DNA of 64,000 nucleotides from Comamonas sp. JUb58 (GTDB lineage Bacteria; Pseudomonadota; Gammaproteobacteria; Burkholderiales; Burkholderiaceae_C), in the NCBI RefSeq assembly GCF_004364775.1, contig NZ_SOAL01000026.1, forward strand, positions 1-64,000, in the 5' to 3' direction. Below are positions 29,584 through 37,004 of this stretch, piece after piece; within the stretch, counting starts at the first letter, position 1, and each line of letters begins with the position of its first letter. The notes beneath the pieces were generated by a model. It was not told where the DNA came from. It made no database searches and was given only the letters and a program-made list of their open reading frames with translations. The position numbers were made by a program, and so were the translations under genes.

Positions 29584-30069
29584 ATGCAAGCGACCCCAGG
29601 CGCCAGCCTACCCTACAAGCTGCCCCGTTCGGTGCTGGTCATCATCCACACCGCCGATCTGCAGGTGCTGCTGCTGCGCCGCGTCAGCCAGATGGAGGGC
29701 CAGGACTACTGGCAGCCTGTGACCGGCAGCCAGGACAGCGATAGCGAGAGCTGGCAGAAGACGGCGATCCGCGAAGTCTTCGAAGAAACCGGCATCGATG
29801 CCCAGAAGCCCGGCTGCGTGCTGCGCGACTGGGATCTGGAGAACACCTACCCGATCTACCCGGCCTGGCGCCACCGCTATGCGCCCGATGTCTGCATGAA
29901 CACCGAGCATGTGTTCAGCTTGCAGGTGCCGTCCTACACCAAGATCGTGCTCAGCCCGAGGGAGCACACCGCCCATGCGTGGCATGATTGGCATGAGGCA
30001 GCAGAGCGCTGCTATTCCATCTCGAACAGCGAAGCCATTCTGTGGCTGCCGAGGTTCATAGCTTCATGA
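29584..30069 (+). CDS. nudB: Dihydroneopterin triphosphate diphosphatase (Nudix)
   Basis: A 161-residue Nudix hydrolase. NudB removes pyrophosphate from dihydroneopterin triphosphate, the step after GTP cyclohydrolase I in folate synthesis. The Nudix box reads GSQDSDSESWQKTAIREVFEETGI, and the N-terminal PRSVLVIIHTADLQVLLLRR is typical of NudB. The ATG at 29584 is chosen; a TTG at 29578 overlaps the previous stop and is less likely. Position after aspS is conserved in Betaproteobacteria, and folE lies 0.9 kb downstream, so two consecutive folate steps sit together. Its stop overlaps the next ATG. Confidence 0.92.
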   Translation: MQATPGASLPYKLPRSVLVIIHTADLQVLLLRRVSQMEGQDYWQPVTGSQDSDSESWQKTAIREVFEETGIDAQKPGCVLRDWDLENTYPIYPAWRHRYAPDVCMNTEHVFSLQVPSYTKIVLSPREHTAHAWHDWHEAAERCYSISNSEAILWLPRFIAS

Positions 30070-30821
30070 CCGATACTCACGACGATTTACCCATTCTGCG
30101 GGTAGCGACCTACAACATCCACAAGGGCGTGCAGGGCCTGGGCCCCGTGCGCAGGCTGGAGATCCACAACCTGGGCCTGGCCATCGAGCAGATGGATGCC
30201 GACATCATCTGCCTGCAGGAAGTGCGCAAGGACAACCGCAAGGAAGAAAGCTTCTTCAACAACTGGCCCGAGCAGAACCAGGCGGATTTTCTGACCCCGC
30301 TGGGCTACACCGCCGCCTACCGCACCAATGCCACCACGCGCTGGGGCGAGCATGGCAATGCCTTGCTCACCCGCTGGCCGATTCTGGAATCCAACCACCG
30401 CGACATCTCCGACCACCGCTTCGAGCAGCGTGGCCTCCTGCATGTGGCGATGGAGATTGCCGGCCAGCGCATCCACACCATCGTGGTGCATCTGGGCCTG
30501 GTGCATGGCAGCCGTCTGCGCCAGACGGCCTTGATCCATGAGTTCATCAAGGCCCATGTGCCCGATGACGAGCCCGTAATTGTCGCGGGCGACTTCAACG
30601 ACTGGGGCTTTCAGGTCAAGCGCATGCTGGCCGGTTTTGGCCTGTTCGAGTACGACGAGCAGCCGCTGATGACCTATCCCTCGCGCCTGCCCGTTGTGCA
30701 ACTGGACCATGTCTATGCCCGGGGTTTGACGCCCTGCGGCCTGTTTGTGCCCCGGGGCCGAATCTGGTGGCGCATGTCCGACCATCTGCCCTTGATTGCC
30801 GAGTTCCGGCTGCGCGACTGA
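30066..30821 (+). CDS. Endonuclease/exonuclease/phosphatase family hydrolase
   Basis: A 251-residue EEP-fold metal-dependent phosphohydrolase. Motifs in order are VATYNIHKG, ICLQEVRKDN, VVHLGLVHGSR, VIVAGDFNDWG, VQLDHVYARG and MSDHLPLIAEF, so all catalytic Asn, Glu, Asp and His residues are present. There is no signal peptide. The ATG at 30066 overlaps the nudB stop (ATGA). Related proteins next to nudB and clsB in Betaproteobacteria are annotated only as EEP-family; the substrate is unknown (DNA, phospholipid or sugar phosphate). Confidence 0.9.
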   Translation: MTDTHDDLPILRVATYNIHKGVQGLGPVRRLEIHNLGLAIEQMDADIICLQEVRKDNRKEESFFNNWPEQNQADFLTPLGYTAAYRTNATTRWGEHGNALLTRWPILESNHRDISDHRFEQRGLLHVAMEIAGQRIHTIVVHLGLVHGSRLRQTALIHEFIKAHVPDDEPVIVAGDFNDWGFQVKRMLAGFGLFEYDEQPLMTYPSRLPVVQLDHVYARGLTPCGLFVPRGRIWWRMSDHLPLIAEFRLRD

Positions 30822-30856
30822 GGCCAAAACCGCTTTTCGGCTTTTGGGCGCCGGAT

Positions 30857-30873
30857 GCTATCGAATCCATAGC
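30857..30873. repeat. Short intergenic palindrome GCTAT-N7-ATAGC
   Basis: GCTAT, CGAATCC, ATAGC, in the 133-bp gap between the EEP hydrolase and folE. It is the third copy of the dyad seen at 19058 and 19638. Confidence 0.6.
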
Positions 30874-30954
30874 TTTTACCCTTTTCTTGCGCTGGCCTAA
30901 GGGCGAGAAACACCTTATGCTTGCGGGTCTGCAATCGCTGCTACCATCCCCGCT

Positions 30955-31686
30955 ATGTTTACAGAACTATCCGATCCGAATAAAGCACCCGCCAGCGACG
31001 AAGGCACGCCGGTGTCCGTCAAGATCCGTGAGCGGATAGTGGCAGCACAGCAGCGCTTCCATGCCAATGACAACATCTCCGAGTTCATCGAGCCCGGTGA
31101 GCTCGAGCAGCTGCTCGACGAAGTCGAGAGCAAGATGCAGGGCGTGCTTGACAGCATGGTCATCAACACCAAGGATGACCACAACACCCGCAATACCGCG
31201 CGCCGTGTCGCCAAGATGTACCTGACCGAGGTGTTCAAGGGCCGCTATGTGCCCCAGCCCGAGGTGACCGCCTTCCCCAATGCCGAGCACCTGAACGAGC
31301 TGATGATCGTCGGCCCGATCACCGTGCGCAGCGCCTGCAGCCACCACCTCTGCCCGGTCATCGGCAAGGTCTGGATCGGCGTGCTGCCCAACAAGAACAC
31401 GAATGTGATCGGTCTGTCCAAATACGCCCGTCTGGTCGACTGGGTGCTGGGCCGCCCCCAGATCCAGGAAGAGGCCATCGTGCAGCTGGCCGATCTGATC
31501 ATGAAGAAGACCCAGCCCGATGGCCTGGCCGTGGTGCTGGAGGCCTCGCACTTCTGCATGTCCTGGCGCGGTGTGCGCGAGATGGACTCCAAGATGCTCA
31601 ACTCCGTCATGCGTGGCGAGTTCCTGAGCAACCCTAATCTGCGGCGCGAGTTCCTGTCGCTGATTCCACAGCGCGCAGGCAACTGA
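30955..31686 (+). CDS. folE: GTP cyclohydrolase I
   Basis: A 243-residue type I enzyme that converts GTP to dihydroneopterin triphosphate and formate, opening folate synthesis. Zinc ligands and catalytic residues are visible in RSACSHHLCPVIGKVWIGV and in SHFCMSWRGVRE; the GLSKYARLVDW motif is also present. Its product is the substrate of NudB, encoded 0.9 kb upstream. No Shine-Dalgarno sequence is evident. A strong terminator follows. Confidence 0.96.
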   Translation: MFTELSDPNKAPASDEGTPVSVKIRERIVAAQQRFHANDNISEFIEPGELEQLLDEVESKMQGVLDSMVINTKDDHNTRNTARRVAKMYLTEVFKGRYVPQPEVTAFPNAEHLNELMIVGPITVRSACSHHLCPVIGKVWIGVLPNKNTNVIGLSKYARLVDWVLGRPQIQEEAIVQLADLIMKKTQPDGLAVVLEASHFCMSWRGVREMDSKMLNSVMRGEFLSNPNLRREFLSLIPQRAGN

Positions 31687-31707
31687 TCTGCACCCTGACC
31701 TTGTGAC

Positions 31708-31735
31708 ACCCGGGCCCGCCCCGGGTTATTTTTTT
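31708..31735 (+). terminator. Intrinsic terminator after folE
   Basis: ACCCGGG, loop CCCGC, CCCGGGT, then TATTTTTTT. It begins 22 bp after the folE stop. Confidence 0.9.
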
Positions 31736-31764
31736 CCCGCCTCGCTTCTTCTGTCCCGCCAGCC

Positions 31765-32655
31765 ATGACGCTCCACGCTTTCACGCTCATCATCGCGGCC
31801 GGCATCATCCACGCTTTCTGGAACATCGTCGCCAAGAAAGCCGGTGGCGATGCCCGCTTCTCGCTGTTCACCTCGGTGCTCAATGCGCTGGTGTGGCTGC
31901 CGGTGGGCTGGTGGGTGGGCAAGGATGTGGTGCCGCAGTGGGGCAGCACCGAATGGGCCTTTGTCTCGGCCAGCGCCTTGCTGCATATCTTTTACTTTGT
32001 CACCCTGCTGCGCGGCTACCGGGTGGCCGACCTGACCGTGGTCTACCCGCTAGCGCGTGGCAGCGGGCCGCTGATCTCGTCAATGGTGGCGGTGCTGTTT
32101 CTGGGCGAGCATCTGTCGAGCCTGGGCGCCGTGGGCATTGCCGCCGTGGTGGCGGGTGTGTTTCTGATTGCTGGCGGCCCTGCCATGCTGCGTGCCGCTA
32201 CCCGGCCCGGCCCCGGCGAGGCCCGCGACCGCACCATCAAGGGCCTGTACTACGGCCTGCTGACAGGCCTGTTCATCGCCGCCTATACGGTGGTGGACAG
32301 CTATGCCGTCAAGGTGCTGCTGCTGTCGCCCATCTTGCTGGACTACATGGGCAACCTGGTGCGTGTGGTGATGCTGGCGCCGCTGGGCGTGATGAACTGG
32401 GGCGAGACCCGGCGCCTGTGGCTGCAGCAGTGGCGCTTTGCGCTGGTGGTTGCCATCTTCAGCCCCATGGCCTATGTGCTGGTGCTGTATGCGGTGCAGA
32501 CCGCGCCCATCTCGCATGTGGCGCCTGCGCGTGAGGTCTCGATGCTGTTTGCCGCGCTGATTGGCGGCAAGCTGCTGGGCGAGGGCGACCGCCTGCTGCG
32601 CATTGCCGGCGCGCTGCTGATTGGCGTAGGCGTGGTCGCGCTGGGATTGGGCTGA
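31765..32655 (+). CDS. EamA/DMT-family transporter
   Basis: A 296-residue inner-membrane protein with ten predicted helices arranged as two EamA repeats. The N-terminal half contains IIHAFWNIVAKKAGGD and VADLTVVYPLARGSGPLISS, both usual in this subgroup of metabolite exporters; the second half ends in APAREVSMLFAALIGGKLLGEGD. The exported compound is unknown. It is cut off from folE by the terminator and is followed after 3 bp by the DUF429 gene. Confidence 0.9.
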   Translation: MTLHAFTLIIAAGIIHAFWNIVAKKAGGDARFSLFTSVLNALVWLPVGWWVGKDVVPQWGSTEWAFVSASALLHIFYFVTLLRGYRVADLTVVYPLARGSGPLISSMVAVLFLGEHLSSLGAVGIAAVVAGVFLIAGGPAMLRAATRPGPGEARDRTIKGLYYGLLTGLFIAAYTVVDSYAVKVLLLSPILLDYMGNLVRVVMLAPLGVMNWGETRRLWLQQWRFALVVAIFSPMAYVLVLYAVQTAPISHVAPAREVSMLFAALIGGKLLGEGDRLLRIAGALLIGVGVVALGLG

Positions 32656-32658
32656 GCG

Positions 32659-33516
32659 ATGCCAAAGGCCGCACTGCCACCGGTACTGGGCTGCGATTTC
32701 AGCAGCAGCCCGAGCCGGCGCAAACCTGTGGTGGTGGCCTGGGGCCAGCTGGATGCCGAAGCGGGCACGGTGGCGCTGCAGGGCTTTCACAGCTTTGCCA
32801 GCTTGGCGCAGTGGCAGGACTTTTTACAGCAGCAGCCAGCCTGGGTCGGCGGCTTTGACCTGCCGTTTGCACTGCCGCGCGCGCTCGTCAGCCAACTGGG
32901 CTGGCCCAGCGACTGGCAGGCCTGCATGCTGCACTACGCCAGCATGGAGCGCAGCGAGATCCGCACCCTGTTCAAGGCCTTTTGCGATGCCCGGCCCGCC
33001 GGCGGCAAGTTTGCCCACCGCGCTACCGATGGGCCCGCAGGCTCCAGCCCCTCGATGAAATGGGTCAACCCACCCGTGGCCTGGATGCTGCATGCCGGCC
33101 TGCCCCGGCTGCTGGATGTGGGCGCTGATTTTCCGGGCCTGCTGCGCAGAGAGAGTGCCCGCGTCGCGCTGGAGGCCTACCCCGGCATGCTGGCGCGCGA
33201 ACTGATCGGCCGGCGCAGCTACAAAAGCGATGACCGCCAGCGCCAGACGCCCGAGCGCGCCCAGGCCAGGGCAGAGTTGCTGGAGGCCTTGCAGCAAGGC
33301 GCCCATTCACTGCAGCTGCGCCTGCTGGCCAGCCCGGCGCAGCTGGGCAGCATGCGGGATGATGCCGGTGGCGACCACCTCGATGCCGCCATCTGCATGT
33401 TGCAGGCGGCCTGGGGCCTGCGCTGCCATTTACAGGGCGATGCGCTCTATGGCCTGCCGCCGGGCACCGATCCGCTGGAAGGCTGGATTCTGACGGCGCC
33501 GCTGTCGCGCGCGTAG
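32659..33516 (+). CDS. DUF429 family protein (predicted RNase H-fold nuclease)
   Basis: A 285-residue DUF429 protein. Conserved segments are GCDFSSSPSRRKP at the N-terminus, GGFDLPFALPR, ALEAYPGMLARELIG and DHLDAAICMLQAAWGL near the C-terminus. The acidic residues in the first, second and last of these fit the two-metal site of an RNase H-like fold, which is the published structural prediction for the family. There is no experimental function that I know of. Its start lies 3 bp after the EamA stop, implying cotranscription. Confidence 0.85.
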   Translation: MPKAALPPVLGCDFSSSPSRRKPVVVAWGQLDAEAGTVALQGFHSFASLAQWQDFLQQQPAWVGGFDLPFALPRALVSQLGWPSDWQACMLHYASMERSEIRTLFKAFCDARPAGGKFAHRATDGPAGSSPSMKWVNPPVAWMLHAGLPRLLDVGADFPGLLRRESARVALEAYPGMLARELIGRRSYKSDDRQRQTPERAQARAELLEALQQGAHSLQLRLLASPAQLGSMRDDAGGDHLDAAICMLQAAWGLRCHLQGDALYGLPPGTDPLEGWILTAPLSRA

Positions 33517-33587
33517 GTTGGGGCGGAGACAGCGCGCAGGGCGGCAGGCCATAATGTGCCGGTCCTGAGCCCTGATAAGACCTTGCC

Positions 33588-34247
33588 ATGCCCACTTTCC
33601 AATCCCTGCTGGCCTTTTTTGGTGTTGCCGTGTTGTTGGCGCTGTCGCCCGGGCCGGACAACCTGTTTGTGCTGATGCAATCGATCCAGCGCGGCTGGCG
33701 CGTGGGCATTGCCGTGGTGGTGGGCCTATGCCTGGGTGTGGTGGTGCACACCACGGCGGTGGCGCTGGGGCTGGCAGCGGTGTTTGCGGCGTCCAGCATG
33801 GCATTCACGCTGCTCAAGTGGTGTGGCGCGGCCTATCTGGCCTACCTGGCTTGGGGAGCCTGGCGGGCACCGGTGGCTGCAGATGCATCTGCTAGCAGCG
33901 CGGCTGCCAGCGGAAGCGGTCGGGCGGACATCGCGGGCAAGGACCTGCTGGTGATGGTGCGCCGTGGCGTGATGATGAACCTCACCAACCCCAAGGTGCT
34001 GATCTTCTTCCTGGCCTTTTTGCCGCAGTTTGCCGACCCGGCCATCGGCCCGGTTGGCCCGCAGATCTTTGCCTTTGGCGCCGTGTTCATCCTGGCGGCC
34101 TTCCTGGTGTTTGGCGCCATTGCGCTGTTCTCGGGCGCTTTTGGCAACCTGCTGCTGCGCTCGCCGCGCGCGCAGTTCTGGCTCAACAAGGTCACCGCCG
34201 TGGTGTTTGTGGGCCTGGCAGTCAAGCTGGCCACCGCGCAGCGCTGA
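33588..34247 (+). CDS. LysE/RhtB-family amino-acid exporter
   Basis: A 219-residue LysE-superfamily efflux protein. The signature SPGPDNLFVLMQSIQRGWRVGI and NLTNPKVLIFFLAFLPQF are diagnostic of the RhtB branch, which exports homoserine, threonine or similar amino acids. Six helices are predicted, with an Ala/Ser-rich loop near 95-115. The substrate is not predictable. It converges on the tautomerase gene. Confidence 0.92.
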   Translation: MPTFQSLLAFFGVAVLLALSPGPDNLFVLMQSIQRGWRVGIAVVVGLCLGVVVHTTAVALGLAAVFAASSMAFTLLKWCGAAYLAYLAWGAWRAPVAADASASSAAASGSGRADIAGKDLLVMVRRGVMMNLTNPKVLIFFLAFLPQFADPAIGPVGPQIFAFGAVFILAAFLVFGAIALFSGAFGNLLLRSPRAQFWLNKVTAVVFVGLAVKLATAQR

Positions 34248-34287
34248 GGCGCTGTCAAGACCCCAGCGGCTGCGCGGGCGGGCCGCT

Positions 34288-34680
34288 TTAGCCGTGGTGG
34301 TAGCGGTATTCCTGCGTCTTGCCGCCATAGCCATAGGCGGCGGCGCGGGCATCGATCACATGCACATAGGACACCGGATGCAGCTTGGGCATCAGGCCGG
34401 CCATCGTGTCGTAGACCGCTTGCAGGTAGCGCGCCTTTTCGGCCTTGGTATTGGTCTCGTCGGTGATGCTGATGTCCAGCTGAAAGGCCGACTGCCCCAG
34501 CTCCTCCAGCGTCTGGCCGGCAATCCACCAGTCCTGTGCAGCGACCTGCGTGAAGGCGATGGCAATCACCTCGGGGCGCTTGCCCAGAATATCTTGCGTG
34601 AGCTGGGCGATGGCCTGGCTGATCTGTTGCTGGCGCTCGGCATGGCGGGGGCCGGAGAGTTGGATGGCGATGTGGGGCAT
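34288..34680 (-). CDS. 4-Oxalocrotonate tautomerase-like protein
   Basis: A 130-residue tautomerase-superfamily protein. The start MPHIAIQLSG exposes Pro1 after methionine removal, the catalytic base of the superfamily. That and AGGAG 6 bp upstream (34687-34691) fix the ATG at 34680. The length is about twice a single 4-OT subunit, so it may be a fused two-domain (MSAD/cis-CaaD-like) form; the second half lacks an obvious internal proline start. It is divergent from a LysR gene, its likely regulator. The substrate is unknown. Confidence 0.85.
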   Translation of the reverse strand: MPHIAIQLSGPRHAERQQQISQAIAQLTQDILGKRPEVIAIAFTQVAAQDWWIAGQTLEELGQSAFQLDISITDETNTKAEKARYLQAVYDTMAGLMPKLHPVSYVHVIDARAAAYGYGGKTQEYRYHHG

Positions 34681-34741
34681 AAAAGGCTCCTGGGTTGAAC
34701 AATGGGCCCATTGTGTGAGCCCTCTATGCATTTGAAAAACG

Positions 34742-34760
34742 GGAAGATATGATGACTTCC
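34742..34760. promoter_or_regulatory. Candidate LysR-type operator GGAAG-N9-CTTCC
   Basis: A dyad GGAAG ATATGATGA CTTCC in the 104-bp gap between the divergent tautomerase and LysR genes. LysR-type regulators bind interrupted dyads of this size next to their own promoters and usually control the divergent gene. Centred 34 bp before the lysR ATG, it fits autoregulation. Confidence 0.5.
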
Positions 34761-34784
34761 ATCTGATAAACCGTTGGATAGACC

Positions 34785-35642
34785 ATGGCCCCTCTGGACC
34801 TCTCCCAGCTCCGCACCCTGATCGCCGTCGTCGAGGCCGGTAGCCTGACCGCCGCTGCACCCCAGCTGTTTCTGTCGCAGTCGGCGGTGAGCGAGCAGAT
34901 CAAGAAGCTGGAAGACTGCATTGGCAAGCCGCTGCTGCTGCGCAGCAAGACTGGCGTGCTGCCCACGGCGGCTGGCAGCCAGCTGCTGGGCCATGCGCGG
35001 GCGCTGGTGGGCATGGCCGACCATGCCTTGCGCGACATGCGCGGCTTGGCGCTGCAAGGCGCGCTCAAGCTGGCGGTCACTGATTACTTCAAACCCGATG
35101 CGCTGGCGCGCATGCTCAAGGCCTTGGCCGAACGCCACCCTGCCGTGCGGCTGGAGGTCAGCGTGCTGCGCAGCGCCGAGGTGGAGGCCGCCTATGCCCA
35201 GGGCCAGTGCGACCTGGGCCTGGTGATGGCGCTGCCCCCTTTCAAGCAGCGCCTGCAGTTGCTGGGGCCGGAGGAGCCGCTGGTCTGGGCCCGTGCCCGG
35301 CAATGGGCCGCCGAGCCCGGCCAGCCGCTGCCCTTGCTGGTGCTGCCCGACAGCTGCGCGCTGCGCCACTATGCCGAGACGCGTTTGCGCCAGCAGGGTG
35401 TGGACTATGTGCTGGCCCACCAGGCCTCGGGCGTCGCCGGCCTGCAGTCGGCCATTGCGGCGGGACTGGGCGTGGCATGCATCAACGCTGCGGTGCTGAC
35501 CGAGGCGATGGCGCCCGTCCTGCCCGGCGCGGGCCTGCCGCGCCTGAGCCGCGTGCGCTTTGGCCTGCTGCCGGTGCAGGGCGCAGAGCCGGCCCTGGTG
35601 CAGCAGGTGCGGGCCTTGCTGCAATCGGATTGGGTCGCTTAA
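34785..35642 (+). CDS. LysR-family transcriptional regulator
   Basis: A 285-residue LTTR. The N-terminal winged helix (LSQLRTLIAVVEAGSLTAAAPQLFLSQSAVSEQIKKLE) is canonical, and the effector domain starts at GALKLAVTDYFKPDALARML. It lies head to head with the tautomerase gene, the usual arrangement for a regulator and its target. The effector is unknown. Its stop is 4 bp from the stop of the convergent TPR gene. Confidence 0.92.
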   Translation: MAPLDLSQLRTLIAVVEAGSLTAAAPQLFLSQSAVSEQIKKLEDCIGKPLLLRSKTGVLPTAAGSQLLGHARALVGMADHALRDMRGLALQGALKLAVTDYFKPDALARMLKALAERHPAVRLEVSVLRSAEVEAAYAQGQCDLGLVMALPPFKQRLQLLGPEEPLVWARARQWAAEPGQPLPLLVLPDSCALRHYAETRLRQQGVDYVLAHQASGVAGLQSAIAAGLGVACINAAVLTEAMAPVLPGAGLPRLSRVRFGLLPVQGAEPALVQQVRALLQSDWVA

Positions 35643-35646
35643 AAGA

Positions 35647-36987
35647 TCAATGGGCCAGCGCCGATGGCAGACCCAGGCCCTGGTAAATGCGCCGCATATG
35701 CGCGGCCAGGCGTTTGGACTGCGGCTGCTGGTTGTGCCAGGGCTGCACCAGGTTTTGCAAGGCCGTCCACTGGCCGCTGTGCCGCAGGGCGCTGCAGTAG
35801 AGCTGGCTGAACAGGTCGCGCTGGGCATGGCTGCCGCCGACTTCGACCAGGCGCGCAATCAAGGGCCCCAGCTGCTGGGCGGCCTGCTGGTACTGGCCTT
35901 GTGCATGGGCCAGCAGGCCATGCGCTGCGGGCAGGCAGACCTCCTGCCAGGCGGTGCGCAGCCGGGGCTGCAGCTGCGCATCGGCATGGCTTTGCATGCT
36001 GGCCAGCAGTTGCTGCGCGGCCTGCCATTGCCCGGCACGGGCCAGGCCGTAGAGGTATTGCAAATCCAGAAATGGCAGCACATGGTCGTGCTGGCGCTGC
36101 AGCAGATAGGGGCTGAGCTGCTGCCAGCGCTGGCCCACATCGACGCCCTCCAGCTCCAGCCGCGCCAGCAGCGAGATGGAGCCGATCTGGTCCTGCGAAT
36201 AGGCGGGCACCACGCCCCAGACCTGGCTGTCATGCAGCTGCAGGGCTTCGTCGTGGCGCGCATCCTCCATCAGGAACAGTGCCAGGTGCCACCAGTTGTG
36301 CGTCTGCATGAAGGAGTTGAGCCCCGTCCAGCTGCTGCTGGCGCCTTGCATAAAGGTCAGGCCTTCGTCCACGCGGCCTTCGGTCAGCAGCACATGGGCC
36401 AGCGCATGGTGGGCCCAGGGCTCTTTGAAACGCAGCTGCAGCGCATGGCGTGCCGCGTGCTCGGCCTGGCCCAGCAGATGGCATTGCTCATAGGCAAAGG
36501 CCAGCATGCCGTGGAAATAGGGGATATCGGCGCAGTGCGGCTGGGCAGCCAGCGCCATGCGCAGCATGGCTGGAGAATCGCCCAGGTTGAAGGCATGGTA
36601 GTGCGCGAGCTTGAGCGCGGCCAGATCGCGGGGGTAGTGCTGGACCAGCGCCTCCAGCCTTTGCGCGGCCAAGGGCGTGTCGCCATCGGCCCAGGCCTCG
36701 ATGGCGGCCAGCCATTGCGTTTCGCGGTCATGGGCCTGCGCCAGCTGGGTACGGGCGCGCTGCAAAAAGGGCCGCGCCTGCTGGGCGGCATGGGCATCTT
36801 CGGCAAACAGATGGAGGGCGGCGCACCAGGTTTGCACCAGCGGGCTGGGGTCCTGCGCGGCAATGTCCAGAATGCGCAGCACGCGCATTTCGCAGGCGGC
36901 AAAGCCTTCTGCAAAATCGTTCAGATAGGGCAGCGCGGCCGCATCGCTGCTGACCGGGTTGCCATACAGGTCGTGCTGCCAGGCCAT
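35647..36987 (-). CDS. TPR-type protein (tetratricopeptide repeat protein 38-like)
   Basis: A 446-residue all-helical protein resembling the TTC38 family: MAWQHDLYGNPVSSDAAALPYLNDFAEGF at the start, LAALKLAHYHAFNLGDSPAML, FHGMLAFAYEQCHLLGQAEHAARHAL and THNWWHLALFLMEDARHDEALQLHD are characteristic. ATG at 36987 is chosen over GTG at 36996 because GGGGAG sits 9 bp upstream of the ATG. There is no signal peptide. It follows the amidase gene by 17 bp and is the last gene of the peptide-transporter operon, suggesting a link to use of the imported compound, not otherwise defined. Confidence 0.85.
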   Translation of the reverse strand: MAWQHDLYGNPVSSDAAALPYLNDFAEGFAACEMRVLRILDIAAQDPSPLVQTWCAALHLFAEDAHAAQQARPFLQRARTQLAQAHDRETQWLAAIEAWADGDTPLAAQRLEALVQHYPRDLAALKLAHYHAFNLGDSPAMLRMALAAQPHCADIPYFHGMLAFAYEQCHLLGQAEHAARHALQLRFKEPWAHHALAHVLLTEGRVDEGLTFMQGASSSWTGLNSFMQTHNWWHLALFLMEDARHDEALQLHDSQVWGVVPAYSQDQIGSISLLARLELEGVDVGQRWQQLSPYLLQRQHDHVLPFLDLQYLYGLARAGQWQAAQQLLASMQSHADAQLQPRLRTAWQEVCLPAAHGLLAHAQGQYQQAAQQLGPLIARLVEVGGSHAQRDLFSQLYCSALRHSGQWTALQNLVQPWHNQQPQSKRLAAHMRRIYQGLGLPSALAH

Positions 36988-37004
36988 GCGCTGCACTCCC
37001 CGGA

